A stretch of DNA of 57,785 bases from Burkholderiales bacterium Ga0077543 (GTDB lineage Bacteria > Pseudomonadota > Gammaproteobacteria > Burkholderiales > Burkholderiaceae_C). The stretch is taken from the NCBI GenBank assembly GCA_001464055.1, contig LNET01000086.1:1-57785 (forward strand). The letters are read 5' to 3'. The first letter of the stretch is position 1. Each line of letters opens with the position of its first letter. The position numbers were made by a program, and so were the translations under genes. Below the pieces are notes generated by a model that had not been told where the DNA came from, ran no database searches, and worked only from the letters and a program-made list of their open reading frames with translations. Shown piece by piece: positions 43,260 to 53,282 of the stretch.

Positions 43260-44042
43260 ATGTCCACCTCGTCCCGCAATCCAGCCGTTCCCACGCCGCC
43301 GCTGCGCCTGTTCAGCTTCGCAGCACCTTCGCGCTTCTACGCCCTGACGGGCTGGCTGGTCCCCTTGTGCTGGGTCGTGGCGCTGGGGTTTGCGGCGGTG
43401 GGCCTTTACATGGGTTTTTTCGTGGCGCCGACCGACGCCACCCAGGGAGATTCCTACCGCATCATCTTCATCCACGTGCCTGCGGCCTGGATGTCGATGC
43501 TGCTGTACCTCGTCATGGCCTTCTGGGCGGCCATCGGCTGGGCCTTCAACGCCAGGCTGGCGTCGATGGTGGCGCAGTCCATCGCACCCACGGGCGCGAT
43601 GTTCACCTTCCTGGCGCTGTGGACGGGCTCGCTGTGGGGCAAGCCGACCTGGGGAACCTACTGGGTCTGGGACGCCCGGCTCACGACAGAATTGATTCTG
43701 CTGTTCCTGTACCTTGGGTACATCGCGCTGGTGAACGCCATCGACGACAGGCGCCGAGCCGACCAGGCCAGTGCCTTGCTGGCGGTGGTGGGCAGCATCA
43801 ACGTCCCCATCATCTACTTTTCGGTTCAATGGTGGAACACCTTGCACCAGGGCGCCACCGTCAGCCTGACCGCCGCCCCGAAGATGGCGGATACGATGTT
43901 GACAGCGATGCTGCTCATGACGGTGGCGTGCTGGGCCTACGCCTTTGCCGTGGTCTTCATGCGCACCCGCGCCCAGATCATTGAACGCGAAGCCCATGCG
44001 GGCTGGGTGGCTGGGCTGGCACGCGGGAGAATCACGCCATGA
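43260..44042 (+). CDS. ccmC: Heme lyase/transporter CcmC
   Basis: 260 residues with six membrane segments and the tryptophan-rich periplasmic motif [12 protein letters not shown]. CcmC attaches heme to CcmE on the periplasmic side. The N-terminal cytoplasmic tail ([23 protein letters not shown]) is a little long but acceptable. ATGA overlap with ccmD. Confidence 0.93.
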   Translation: MSTSSRNPAVPTPPLRLFSFAAPSRFYALTGWLVPLCWVVALGFAAVGLYMGFFVAPTDATQGDSYRIIFIHVPAAWMSMLLYLVMAFWAAIGWAFNARLASMVAQSIAPTGAMFTFLALWTGSLWGKPTWGTYWVWDARLTTELILLFLYLGYIALVNAIDDRRRADQASALLAVVGSINVPIIYFSVQWWNTLHQGATVSLTAAPKMADTMLTAMLLMTVACWAYAFAVVFMRTRAQIIEREAHAGWVAGLARGRITP

Positions 44043-44218
44043 ACTGGGGCAGCGCACAGGAGTTTTTCCACATGGGGGGCTATGGCTTCTATGTGTGGGG
44101 CTCGTACGCCGTCGCCCTGGGCGTGATGGTGGCCGAGCCGCTGCTGGCACGCCACCGCCACCGCCAGGCCCTGCGCGACGCAGCCCGACAAACCGACTCC
44201 TTCGAGGACGACACATGA
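44039..44218 (+). CDS. ccmD: Heme exporter protein CcmD
   Basis: 59 residues: [20 protein letters not shown], then one membrane helix ([16 protein letters not shown]) and a basic cytoplasmic tail [14 protein letters not shown]. The short gene overlaps ccmC and ccmE by ATGA on both sides. CcmD holds CcmE in the CcmABC complex. Confidence 0.93.
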   Translation: MNWGSAQEFFHMGGYGFYVWGSYAVALGVMVAEPLLARHRHRQALRDAARQTDSFEDDT

Positions 44219-44688
44219 AACCACGCAACAAACGCCTGGCCATCATCGGCGGCCTGCTCGCGGCCAGCGGCGCGACAGTGGCCCTGGTGATCAATGCCTT
44301 CCAGAGCAACATGGTGTTCTTCTACTCGCCTTCGCAGGTAGCGGCCAACGAAGCGCCGGCCAGCCGTACCTTCCGCGTCGGCGGCCTGGTCCAGACCGGA
44401 ACGGTGCAGCGCGATGGTCTGCAAGTGAGTTTCGTCGTCACCGACACCGCCCAGACGGTCCCTGTCAGATACGAGGGCATCCTCCCCGACCTGTTCCAGG
44501 AAGGCAAAGGCGTGGTTGCGCAGGGCCAGCTGCAGAACGGCGTTTTCGTCGCTCGTGAAGTGCTGGCCAAGCACGACGAGAACTACATGCCCCCTGAAGC
44601 CGCCGACGCCTTGCAACGTGCGCAGAAGGGCCAGAGCCGGCTCGACGGATCGCTGGTGCAGAACACTGCCGTGGAGAAGCCGCAATGA
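44215..44688 (+). CDS. ccmE: Periplasmic heme chaperone CcmE
   Basis: 157 residues. N-terminal anchor helix, OB-fold domain ([31 protein letters not shown]) and the heme-binding [12 protein letters not shown] with His120 and Tyr124. Carries heme from CcmC to CcmF. ATGA overlap with ccmF. Confidence 0.95.
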   Translation: MKPRNKRLAIIGGLLAASGATVALVINAFQSNMVFFYSPSQVAANEAPASRTFRVGGLVQTGTVQRDGLQVSFVVTDTAQTVPVRYEGILPDLFQEGKGVVAQGQLQNGVFVAREVLAKHDENYMPPEAADALQRAQKGQSRLDGSLVQNTAVEKPQ

Positions 44689-46673
44689 TCGTCGAAGCAG
44701 GCCACTTCGCCCTGTGGCTGGCCGTGGGCGTGACGTTGATCCTGGGAACGCTGCCCTTGGTCGGGGCACATCGTGGCCGGGCCGACTGGATGGCACTCGC
44801 CAAGCCGACCACCCATATCCTGCTGGCGCTCATCGTCTTTTCGTACGGCTGCCTGATCATCAGCTTCGTCAACAACGACTTTTCGGTGTTGAACGTGGCC
44901 TCGCACTCGAATTCCTACCTGCCGCTGATGTACCGCATCGCGGCCACCTGGGGCAGCCACGAAGGCAGCCTGATGCTGTGGCTGCTGATGCAGGCCGGGT
45001 GGGCCTGGGCCGTGGCCAGCTTCAGCCGCAACCTGCCGCCGGCCATGGTGGCCCGCATCCTGTCGGTGATGGGTCTGCTGACGCTCAGCTTCCTGCTCTT
45101 CGTGCTGCTGACGTCCAACCCTTTCGACCGCCTGTTCCCGGTGCCGGCCGACGGCCGCGACCTGAACCCGCAGTTGCAGGACCCGGGCATGATCTTCCAC
45201 CCGCCGATGCTCTACATGGGCTACGTCGGCATGTCGGTGGCCTTCGCCTTTGCCGTGGCGGCGCTGATCGGCGGCAACCTCGACGCGCAATGGGCGCGCT
45301 GGATGCGCCCCTGGACAACCGTGGCCTGGGCCTTCCTCACCTTCGGCATCGCCCTGGGCAGCTGGTGGGCCTATTACGAACTGGGCTGGGGCGGCTGGTG
45401 GTGCTGGGACGCCGTGGAAAACGCGTCGTTCATGCCCTGGCTGGTGGCGACAGCCTTGATCCATTCGCTGGCCGTGACCGAAAAACGCGGCAGCTTCAAG
45501 AGCTGGACGGTGCTGCTGGCCATCATGGGCTATTCGCTGGCGCTGCTGGGCACTTTCCTGGTGCGATCGGGCGTGATCACCTCGGTCCATTCCTTCGCTT
45601 CCGACCCCACCCGGGGCGCGTTCATCCTGGTCATGCTGGCCATCACCGTGACGGCGGCGCTGGCGCTGTATGCCTGGCGCGCACCGAAGGTGGGCCTGGG
45701 CGCGCGCTTCTCGGCGGTTTCGCGTGAAAGCATGCTGCTGGCCAACAACGTGCTGCTGGTCGTGGCCATGGCCGCGGTGATGCTGGGCACGCTGTATCCG
45801 CTGATCCTCGACGCCCTGGGTCTGGGCAAGATCTCGGTAGGCCCGCCCTACTTCGACGCCGTGTTCGTGCCCATCATGGCCGTGCTGGTGTTCTTCATGG
45901 GTGTGGGGCCACTGGCCCGCTGGAAGAACGACGATGTGCCGTCCCTGGCCGTGCGCTTGCGCTGGGCTGCCAGTGTCACCATGGTCAGCGCTGCACTGAC
46001 GGCCTGGATTGGCGGCACCATCACTTTCGGCTCGGTCATCGGGCTGCTCATGGCCTACTGGATCCTGTACACCGTGCTGGCCGAATTGTGGGAACGTGTG
46101 CGCCCGGCCGGCGGTGTCCAGACCAACCTGCTGCATCGCCTGAGCCAGGTTCCCCGGGCCACGGTGGGCATGATGGTGGCGCACGTCGGAGTGGCCGTGT
46201 TCGTGTTCGGCGTCACCATGGTCGGCACCTACGACATCGAACGCGACGTCGCCATGGCCCCGGGCGACAGCACCACCGTCAACGGCTACACCTTCACCTA
46301 TCAGGGCACACAACCGGCGAGCGGGCCGAACTACCAGGCGATGCGCGGTCACCTGGTGGTTACCCGCGAAGGCGAACACGTGACCGACATGTTCCCTGAG
46401 CGCCGTGTCTACAAGGTGCAACGCAACCCGATGACCGAAGCCGCGATCGACACCCGTGTGCGCGGCGACCTGTACGTGCAACTCGGTGAACCGCTGGCCG
46501 ACGAGAAATGGCTGGTGCGCATCTGGGTCAAGCCTTTCGTGGCCTGGATCTGGTTCGGCTGCCTGTTCATGGGCCTGGGCGGCATGTGGGCCATCACCGA
46601 CCGGCGCTATCGCAACCGGGCCACGCGTGACGCGCCCGAGGGCATCGGCGGCGGCGTATCCGCAGCGCGATGA
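44685..46673 (+). CDS. ccmF: Cytochrome c heme lyase subunit CcmF
   Basis: 662 residues, about 15 membrane helices. The tryptophan-rich motif [20 protein letters not shown] and the [15 protein letters not shown] block are diagnostic. CcmF with CcmH transfers heme from CcmE to apocytochromes c. Overlaps ccmG by ATGA. Confidence 0.95.
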   Translation: MIVEAGHFALWLAVGVTLILGTLPLVGAHRGRADWMALAKPTTHILLALIVFSYGCLIISFVNNDFSVLNVASHSNSYLPLMYRIAATWGSHEGSLMLWLLMQAGWAWAVASFSRNLPPAMVARILSVMGLLTLSFLLFVLLTSNPFDRLFPVPADGRDLNPQLQDPGMIFHPPMLYMGYVGMSVAFAFAVAALIGGNLDAQWARWMRPWTTVAWAFLTFGIALGSWWAYYELGWGGWWCWDAVENASFMPWLVATALIHSLAVTEKRGSFKSWTVLLAIMGYSLALLGTFLVRSGVITSVHSFASDPTRGAFILVMLAITVTAALALYAWRAPKVGLGARFSAVSRESMLLANNVLLVVAMAAVMLGTLYPLILDALGLGKISVGPPYFDAVFVPIMAVLVFFMGVGPLARWKNDDVPSLAVRLRWAASVTMVSAALTAWIGGTITFGSVIGLLMAYWILYTVLAELWERVRPAGGVQTNLLHRLSQVPRATVGMMVAHVGVAVFVFGVTMVGTYDIERDVAMAPGDSTTVNGYTFTYQGTQPASGPNYQAMRGHLVVTREGEHVTDMFPERRVYKVQRNPMTEAAIDTRVRGDLYVQLGEPLADEKWLVRIWVKPFVAWIWFGCLFMGLGGMWAITDRRYRNRATRDAPEGIGGGVSAAR

Positions 46674-47206
46674 AGGTTCTGCGGTTCCTGGTGCCGATGG
46701 GCATCTTCGCGGTGGTACTGGGCTTTCTGTTCGTAGGCCTGGGCCTGAACCCGCGCGAAGTGCCCTCGCCCCTGATCGGCAAACCCGCGCCGGATTTCAA
46801 GCTGGTGCGCCTGGACGACCCGACCCAGACGGTGGGCCGCGAAGATCTGCTGGGCAAGGTCTGGATGTTGAACGTCTGGGCCAGTTGGTGCGCGCCCTGC
46901 CGGGAGGAGCACCCGCTGGTGATCGACATCGCCAGGCGCCAGCTGCTGCCTGTGTACGGCCTGAACTACAAGGACCAGGGACAGGCTGCACGGGCCTGGC
47001 TGGCCAATCTGGGCGATCCGTACAAGGCCACCCTGGTCGACGCGGACGGTCGTGTGGGCATCGATTTCGGCGTTTACGGCGTGCCCGAGACCTTCATCGT
47101 CGACCACCTGGGCATCATCCGATTCAAGCACACCGGTCCGCTCACGCCCGACGTGCTGCGCACGCGCATCGAGCCCTTGGTCAAGGAGCTCCAGAGTGCA
47201 CTTTGA
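46670..47206 (+). CDS. ccmG: Thiol:disulfide interchange protein CcmG/DsbE
   Basis: 178 residues. N-terminal anchor, thioredoxin fold with active site WASWCAPCREE (Cys74, Cys77) and YGVPETFIVD containing the cis-proline. Keeps the apocytochrome heme-binding cysteines reduced. Confidence 0.94.
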   Translation: MKVLRFLVPMGIFAVVLGFLFVGLGLNPREVPSPLIGKPAPDFKLVRLDDPTQTVGREDLLGKVWMLNVWASWCAPCREEHPLVIDIARRQLLPVYGLNYKDQGQAARAWLANLGDPYKATLVDADGRVGIDFGVYGVPETFIVDHLGIIRFKHTGPLTPDVLRTRIEPLVKELQSAL

Positions 47207-47681
47207 TCAGCTTGCCGGCAGATTGCGGGGCCTGGCTGGCGCCTTGCTGGCCGTCGCCCTTCTGGCGCTGCCGGCGGCCTGGGCCGGTGAAGCCGCCCCC
47301 GCCAGTGCCGACCCCGCGCTGGAAGCCCGCGTCATGCGCGTAGCGGCGGAATTGCGCTGCCTGGTGTGCCAGAACGAGACCATTGCCGCGTCGAACGCAG
47401 ACCTGGCGGTGGACCTGCGCAACCAGGTCCGCGACATGTTGCGCAGCGGCCAGACAGAAGCCCAGGTCTTCGACTACATGACCGCGCGTTATGGCGACTT
47501 CGTGCTGTACCGCCCGCCGCTGAACAACACCACCATCCCGCTCTGGTTCGGCCCCCCTGTCCTGCTGGTCGTGGCCCTGGTGGGACTGTGGTGGTTGCTC
47601 CGACGGCGCAGCCGGCTGCCAGCGGACCATTTCGAGCCCGACGAGAACGATGACAACCCGGCTGACAGGCCGCGCGGTTGA
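47196..47681 (+). CDS. ccmH: Cytochrome c maturation protein CcmH
   Basis: 161 residues from GTG 47196, overlapping ccmG by 11 bases, with AAGGAG upstream. Signal peptide, then the redox motif ELRCLVCQNE (Cys55, Cys58), then a C-terminal membrane helix. Part of the CcmFH thioreduction and ligation complex. Confidence 0.93.
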   Translation: MHFDQLAGRLRGLAGALLAVALLALPAAWAGEAAPASADPALEARVMRVAAELRCLVCQNETIAASNADLAVDLRNQVRDMLRSGQTEAQVFDYMTARYGDFVLYRPPLNNTTIPLWFGPPVLLVVALVGLWWLLRRRSRLPADHFEPDENDDNPADRPRG

Positions 47682-47688
47682 TGAAGCG

Positions 47689-48855
47689 ATGAACAACGAC
47701 ATCCCCGCACTGCGCAAGAAGCTGCAGCAGCTGCAAGCCCAGCACGCCGCCGGCACCCTGGACGAAGCCAGCTACGCGCAGGCCAAGGCGCCGCTGGAAC
47801 GCCGCCTGCTCGAGAGCGTGATGGCGGAACCCGCCGCCGCACCTGAAGCCGCGCGGCCAGGCGGCAAGCTGGTCGCTGTGCTGTTCGCAGGCGTCGTCGG
47901 TCTGGCTGTGGCGGGCTATTCGTACACCGGCGCGCCCGGCGCGACGATCCTGTCCAGCAGCATCACCGCCCCGGGTGTCGACGCCACCGCCAGCGAAGAG
48001 GAACAGTTCGCAGCCGCCGTCGAGCAGCTGGCCCAGCGCCTGGAAACCGACCCGGACAACGCCGAGGGGCATGCGATGCTGGCGCGGTCCTATGCCCGCC
48101 TGGGCTTGCACGAAAAGGCCCTGCCCGCCTTCAAGAAGACGGGCATGCTGCTGCAGACCGACGCACGCCTGATCGCCGACTATGCCGACACGCTGGCCGT
48201 GCTGAACAACCGCAGCCTGAAGGGCGAGCCCTCGGAATGGATCGACCGGGCCCTGATGCTGGAACCCGACAACCCCAAGGCGCTGGCGCTGGCGGGTTCT
48301 GCCGCGTTCGAGGTGAAGGACTTCAAGGCCGCAGTGCGGCACTGGGAACGCCTGGTGGCGATCACCCCACCCGGTGCCGAATTCCTGCCGCAGCTGCAAG
48401 CCAGCATCGCCGAGGCGCGTCACGAAGGTGGCATGGCTGCGGCCGCGGCGCCGGCAGCACCGGCCCAGGCCGCGGCAAGTGCAGCGAATGGCCAGCCCGC
48501 AGCCGTCACCGCCCTGGTCCAGGGCCGCGTGACGCTGGCGCCGGCCCTGGCTCAGCAGGCGCAACCCACCGACACCGTCTTCATCTTCGCCCGTGCAGCC
48601 GAAGGTCCGCGCATGCCGCTGGCCATCCTGCGCCACCAGGTCAAGGACCTGCCGCTGGAATTCAAGCTCGACGACAGCACCGCCATGGCGCCCGAGATGC
48701 GCTTGTCGCTGCACCCGCAGGTGGTGATCAGTGCCCGCATCAGCAAGAGCGGCCAGGCCGCACCCACCGCGGGCGACCTGATCGGGCAGTCGGCACCGGT
48801 GGCGAACACCGCCAGCGGGGTCGCCATCGAGATCAACGAGCTCGTCAAGAACTGA
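47689..48855 (+). CDS. ccmI: Cytochrome c maturation protein CcmI (TPR apocytochrome chaperone)
   Basis: 388 residues from ATG 47689; an in-frame ATG at 47650 would overlap ccmH. N-terminal helix with LRKKLQQLQAQHAAGTLDE, one membrane helix (LVAVLFAGVVGLAVAGYSY), a TPR region (about residues 95-230) and the C-terminal CcmI domain (VFIFARAAEGPRMPLAILRHQVKDLP in part). Binds apocytochrome c. Its 3' end overlaps the convergent hydrolase gene by 11 bases. Confidence 0.88.
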   Translation: MNNDIPALRKKLQQLQAQHAAGTLDEASYAQAKAPLERRLLESVMAEPAAAPEAARPGGKLVAVLFAGVVGLAVAGYSYTGAPGATILSSSITAPGVDATASEEEQFAAAVEQLAQRLETDPDNAEGHAMLARSYARLGLHEKALPAFKKTGMLLQTDARLIADYADTLAVLNNRSLKGEPSEWIDRALMLEPDNPKALALAGSAAFEVKDFKAAVRHWERLVAITPPGAEFLPQLQASIAEARHEGGMAAAAAPAAPAQAAASAANGQPAAVTALVQGRVTLAPALAQQAQPTDTVFIFARAAEGPRMPLAILRHQVKDLPLEFKLDDSTAMAPEMRLSLHPQVVISARISKSGQAAPTAGDLIGQSAPVANTASGVAIEINELVKN

Positions 48856-49738
48856 GGCTTGCCCGGGCCGCGTTGCGGGCAATCGTTTCCGCAAATCGCG
48901 GCAGCAGGGCAACGGGCAAGTCGTGGCCCATGCCGGGAACGTAGTCGGCCTGCGCCGAGCGGATCCGCATTGCCAGATCACGGCCTGCGGCCACCGGGAT
49001 CAAGGGGTCGGCCTCGCCATGGATCACCGCGGTGGGCACGCAGATGCCGCCCACCCAGCTGCTGCGGTCGCCGTCGGCCGCCACCGCCAGCAGTTGCCGC
49101 GCCGTGCCCCCAGGGCGCCAGGCGCGCGCCACCAGGGCCTGCAAGCGCTGCTGCTGCGCCGCTGGCTCGGGTGGGTAGGCGGGACTGCCGATGACTGCCA
49201 GCAGGCGCTGCAGATGGGCCACCACCGCCTCGGGGCGGCGGCCGTCCGGCCGCGACATCAACGCCGCACGCACCCGCAGGCTGGGTTGCGGCAGGTGGCG
49301 CGCACCGGTGGTCGTCATCATCAGCACCAGGCTGCGCACACGCTGCGGGTGGGCAGCGGCCAGGTGCTGCGCGATCATGCCGCCCATCGAAGCACCGCAG
49401 ACATGGGCACCGGCGATGCCCAGCGCGTCCATCACGCCCAGCGTATCGGCGGCCATGTCGGCGATGCGATAGACCGGCTGCAGCGGCAGATGCAGGCCGT
49501 ACTTCAGTCCGGCCCAGGCCAGGTTAGGCGTACCGGCCTCGTCGAAACCCTGGCTCAGGCCGGCGTCGCGGTTGTCGAAGCGGATCACGCGGAAGCCGCG
49601 CGCCACCAGCAGGTCCACGAGCGCCTGCGGCCAGGCGGTGAGCTGCATGCCCAGCCCCATGACCAGCAGCACGGGTTGACCGGCAACGGGGCCCTGGTCG
49701 TCGACTTCGAGGCGCAGGCCGTTCGCGACGATCTGCAT
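48845..49738 (-). CDS. Alpha/beta hydrolase
   Basis: 297 residues from ATG 49738 (MQIVANGLRLEVDDQG). Seen: PVLLVMGLGMQLTAWP, FDNRDAGLSQGFD, nucleophile elbow CGASMGGMIAQ, and acid/base end HGEADPLIPV with PGMGHDLP. Close in layout to pimeloyl-ester or proline iminopeptidase-like hydrolases; the substrate is unknown. It lies 26 bases after a second hydrolase gene. Confidence 0.88.
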   Translation of the reverse strand: MQIVANGLRLEVDDQGPVAGQPVLLVMGLGMQLTAWPQALVDLLVARGFRVIRFDNRDAGLSQGFDEAGTPNLAWAGLKYGLHLPLQPVYRIADMAADTLGVMDALGIAGAHVCGASMGGMIAQHLAAAHPQRVRSLVLMMTTTGARHLPQPSLRVRAALMSRPDGRRPEAVVAHLQRLLAVIGSPAYPPEPAAQQQRLQALVARAWRPGGTARQLLAVAADGDRSSWVGGICVPTAVIHGEADPLIPVAAGRDLAMRIRSAQADYVPGMGHDLPVALLPRFAETIARNAARASLSS

Positions 49739-49764
49739 GGGTTCAGTTCGGCACGGGCGGTGGT

Positions 49765-50541
49765 TCAGCGAGGCTTCATGAACCAGCGGCCGACGGCACC
49801 GGCCGAGGCAGGGTCGAAGCGCTGCCAGCGCTGGGGGTCCTGCGCCAGCCGATCGGCCACCGCATACAACGCCAGGGGGTTCAGGCCCATGCCGATGTGG
49901 CTGGCCTGGACTTCGATGTTCTCGGTGTGCGGCGCCTCGTCGTTGATGCTGCACTGCCAGGCCACGACACCGTCACTCTTGCTGTAGATCGACGTCGTGG
50001 GGCAGCTGGGCGGCAAGCGCAGGCCGGCGATGAGGCTGTCGTCGTGCACGGTCTGGCCACTGACCATTTCATAGAACCTCCAGGCATTGGTGGCGCGGGG
50101 GTGGCCGGCAAAGGGCGTGCCCAGGGTCACGACACAACGCACCTGCGCCGGCATTTCCTTGGCGAGTTCACGCGCGTAAATGCCGCCCAGGCTCCAGCCC
50201 ACCAGGCTGACACGCTCACGGTGGCGACCTGCCAGGTCCTTCAGCGTCGCACGACAGGCTTCGAGCACGCCCGCCCGCGGGCCGAAGTTGAAGCCCTGCA
50301 GCCAGGGATAGGTGGTGTAGCCACGGTCGCGCAGGAAGTTGCGCAGCGTCAGCGTGGTGATGTCGCTGGCCCCCAGGCCAGGAAACACCAGCACCGGGTG
50401 GCCGTCGCCGGTGGGCAAGCGGGCCAGCCACGGCGTGGCGGCCCACATGGCTGCGAACTCCCAGGGGGCACGGGCTTCCAGCAGCATCTGCCAGGGGCCG
50501 GGGGCGGCCAGCGGATCTGGCGCGCGGGAACGATCGGTCAT
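49765..50541 (-). CDS. Alpha/beta hydrolase (esterase/lipase-like)
   Basis: 258 residues. GHPVLVFPGLGASD near the N-terminus, nucleophile elbow LVGWSLGGIYAREL, TLGTPFAGHPRATNAW, and a C-terminal catalytic His in ASHIGMGLNPLALYAVADRL. No signal peptide. Eleven bases after the wax-ester synthase family gene, so it may act on lipids made there. Confidence 0.85.
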   Translation of the reverse strand: MTDRSRAPDPLAAPGPWQMLLEARAPWEFAAMWAATPWLARLPTGDGHPVLVFPGLGASDITTLTLRNFLRDRGYTTYPWLQGFNFGPRAGVLEACRATLKDLAGRHRERVSLVGWSLGGIYARELAKEMPAQVRCVVTLGTPFAGHPRATNAWRFYEMVSGQTVHDDSLIAGLRLPPSCPTTSIYSKSDGVVAWQCSINDEAPHTENIEVQASHIGMGLNPLALYAVADRLAQDPQRWQRFDPASAGAVGRWFMKPR

Positions 50542-50551
50542 GGCGTGATGT

Positions 50552-52234
50552 TCAGCGGCGGCTTGTCTTGCGCTCTGGTGTGGATGGGCTGGGCTTGGCT
50601 GCGGGCTTGCGGCCGACCCGGGTCACCGCGCCCGTGACCGCGCCTGTCAACGCGGCACTGGCCATGCCCCCGGCCATGCGCCCCACGGCACCCGCCATGG
50701 CCCCGCCGGCACGGCTGGCCAGGCTGCGGGGTTCTGGGGTGTCGGGGTGGCCTGGCTCACCGGGTCGTGGCAGCGCTGCCAGGTCGTCGAAGGCCACCAC
50801 GAACGCATCGGCCAGCTCCCGCACCTGGGGCATGGCCTGGGCATCGGCCATCAGGCCGAAGTCCAGGCTCTGGTCGTAGCTTTGAACGGTGATGTTCAGG
50901 GCCATGCCATGCACGACGATCGATGCCGGGTAGTTGGTGAGCATCTTCGCGCCGGCCATGAACAGCGGCACGGGCGGGCCGGGCACATTGCTGATGACGA
51001 GGTTGGCCAGCTGCGGGATGCGGTCGGCGACGCGCGCCTTGCCGTAGAGCGCGGTGGCGGCTTCGATGAGCCAGGGTACGCCCAGGCTGGGGAAGTCGGT
51101 GGGCAGCACGCTCTTCAGCCCACCCATGGTCGACTTCATCGCAGCGCTGGCGGCGCGGATGTGCTGCAGGCGCTGGCCGGCATCGGCAAGGTGGGTGCCC
51201 AGGCTGACCAGGCTCATCGATGCCTGATTGCCTTCACCCGCGGCGGCCTTGCCGGCCTCAGGGCGCAAGGAAATCGGCACCGCCGCCACCAGGCTCTTGC
51301 GCGGCAGGCTGCGGCGCTTCATGAAGTAGCGGCGCAGGGCCGTGCTGCAGAGCATCAGCACCACGTCGTTCAAAGTGGCACCATGCGCCTTGGCCAGGGC
51401 CTTCAGTTCGGGCAGGGAAAGGGTCGCCGTCGAAAAGGCCCGGCCCGGGGTGACCGATACGTTCAGCGCGGTTCGCGGCGCCAGGCTGAGATTGCCCCCG
51501 CCCTTGCCGACCTTGCCCTCGCCCAGGCCCAGGCTGGCCACGGCCTGGTGCAGTGCGCCGCCGGCGGCCTTCGACGCCGCGGTCTTCAGGGTGCCAACCG
51601 TGCCGGGCAGGTCGCGGATGATGCCGGCCACCTTCTGTGCCTGGCTGCCCAGCACACCGCGCAGCATTTCTGTCATGCCGAGCTCGAAGGTCTTGTGGCG
51701 ACGCGACGCCCGGACCTCGACCGGACGACCCTCGGCCTGAAGGTCGAGGATGGCATTGGCCAGGGCCACCGCCGCCTGTCCGTCGACCGCCGCATGGTGC
51801 AGTTGCGTGTACAGCGCCACGCGCTTTTGGCCTTCGGGGCCGGGCCCCAGGCCTTCGAGCACATGGAACTTCCAGAGTGGCCGGCTGCGGTCGAGGAGCA
51901 CGCTGTGCAGGCGCCCGACTTCGGCTTCCAGTTCGCGCCTGCCGTCGCCGTGTCGGGCGGTGGCGGGCAGCTTGACTTCGACGATGTGCTGGCGCAGGTC
52001 GGGCTCGGCATCGACCCAGGCCGGATTGGCCAGATTCAGCGGCATCCACCACAGACGCCGGCGCAGCACCGGCGCCACCGGCAGCCGCGCCGCCATGTGC
52101 TTGCGCAGCGCAGTGACGAAGCGGCCACCGCTGCCCGCAGGGAGCTCGAAGATGTGCAGCGCGCCCACGTGCATGGGCATTTCTGGCGTTTCCAGGTACA
52201 GGAAGGTGGCGTCCAGACCGGTGAGTTGGTGCAT
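50552..52234 (-). CDS. Wax ester synthase/diacylglycerol acyltransferase (WS/DGAT) family protein
   Basis: 560 residues. Start MHQLTGLDATFLYLETPEMPMHVGAL is characteristic; active-site HHxxxDG appears as LHHAAVDGQA, and NVPGPPVPLFMAGAKM in the C-terminal half. A Gly/Ala- and Lys/Pro-rich tail follows. Makes wax esters or triacylglycerol from acyl-CoA. Cotranscribed with the two hydrolases. Confidence 0.9.
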   Translation of the reverse strand: MHQLTGLDATFLYLETPEMPMHVGALHIFELPAGSGGRFVTALRKHMAARLPVAPVLRRRLWWMPLNLANPAWVDAEPDLRQHIVEVKLPATARHGDGRRELEAEVGRLHSVLLDRSRPLWKFHVLEGLGPGPEGQKRVALYTQLHHAAVDGQAAVALANAILDLQAEGRPVEVRASRRHKTFELGMTEMLRGVLGSQAQKVAGIIRDLPGTVGTLKTAASKAAGGALHQAVASLGLGEGKVGKGGGNLSLAPRTALNVSVTPGRAFSTATLSLPELKALAKAHGATLNDVVLMLCSTALRRYFMKRRSLPRKSLVAAVPISLRPEAGKAAAGEGNQASMSLVSLGTHLADAGQRLQHIRAASAAMKSTMGGLKSVLPTDFPSLGVPWLIEAATALYGKARVADRIPQLANLVISNVPGPPVPLFMAGAKMLTNYPASIVVHGMALNITVQSYDQSLDFGLMADAQAMPQVRELADAFVVAFDDLAALPRPGEPGHPDTPEPRSLASRAGGAMAGAVGRMAGGMASAALTGAVTGAVTRVGRKPAAKPSPSTPERKTSRR

Positions 52235-52369
52235 GGCGGGCGGTTGGGGCTCGGGCCGGGTTGCAAGCGATGCTAGCGGCAGCGCCCGGACTGCGGCTTA
52301 AGTAGCCACCCACCCCATTGAAGCTGATTCCGGGCCGGTGGTGCTTGCCGGCGTGCCGCGCTGCATCAT

Positions 52370-53269
52370 TCAGGTCCGACGCGTCGTGGGCAGCGCGCGC
52401 CAGGCCAGGATCTCGTTGCCAACCAGCGCGACCAGCACCAGAGCGCCGCCCGCCAGCACGGCCTGCCCCGGCGATTCACCCGCCCCCAACCAGGCCCAAA
52501 GCACCCCGAACATCACTTCCAGCAAGCCCAGCAGAGAAATCTCGGGGCCGCTGAGCACGCGCGCCACCGCCACGGCCATCAGGCAGGGAATGGCCAGCTG
52601 AAACACACCCAGCCCGGCGAGCAGGGTGATGTCGTGGGCTGACGCGGTCATCGGCCAGGCCAAAGGCAAGGTCACCGCTGCGGACAGCAGCGCGCCCACC
52701 AGCACGGCGCTCAGCATGTCGGGAGGGTCGTCGTGGCCCTTGAGGTGCTGCAGCAGCGTCCAGTTCACCGCCGCGGCCACCGGCACGGCCAGCGCCACCA
52801 GGGTTCCCAGGAGCAGGCGCGGGTCGCCCGCGGAAAACTCGTGCCCGTACATCCAGGCGATGCCCACGCCCGCCAGGGCAATGGCCACCCAGGTGCGCGG
52901 CGCCAGACGATGCCCAAGCGCAATGCGTGCCCCCAGGGCCGTCAGCAGCGGGCCAATGGCCATGGTCACCAGCACGTTGGCCACGGTCGTCAGGGTCAGG
53001 GCGACCATGAAGGCGGTGAACATCACCGCCCAGCACAGTCCCGAGATCCACAAGGCGCGGCCGCCGCCCCGCAGGTTGGCCCACAGCATGGACGGACCGC
53101 GCAGCCAAGACAGCAACACGACCAGTGCCAGCGCGTTGAAGGCGCTGCGCCAGAACGTCAGCTCGAAACTGCGCGCTTCTTCCAGGTGGCGCGTGACGAC
53201 ACCAGCGGTGCTCCACATCAGCGCCGCGGCGACCATCACCCACACCGCCTGCCGGTGTGTCAGCTTCAT
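52370..53269 (-). CDS. EamA/DMT family transporter
   Basis: 299 residues with ten hydrophobic helices in two EamA repeats (MWSTAGVVTRHLEE; VLVGALLSAAVTLPLAW; LLGLLEVMFGVLWAW). Drug/metabolite family exporter of unknown substrate. Follows typA by 13 bases in the same direction. Confidence 0.87.
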   Translation of the reverse strand: MKLTHRQAVWVMVAAALMWSTAGVVTRHLEEARSFELTFWRSAFNALALVVLLSWLRGPSMLWANLRGGGRALWISGLCWAVMFTAFMVALTLTTVANVLVTMAIGPLLTALGARIALGHRLAPRTWVAIALAGVGIAWMYGHEFSAGDPRLLLGTLVALAVPVAAAVNWTLLQHLKGHDDPPDMLSAVLVGALLSAAVTLPLAWPMTASAHDITLLAGLGVFQLAIPCLMAVAVARVLSGPEISLLGLLEVMFGVLWAWLGAGESPGQAVLAGGALVLVALVGNEILAWRALPTTRRT

Positions 53270-53282
53270 CGCAAAGGCGGTG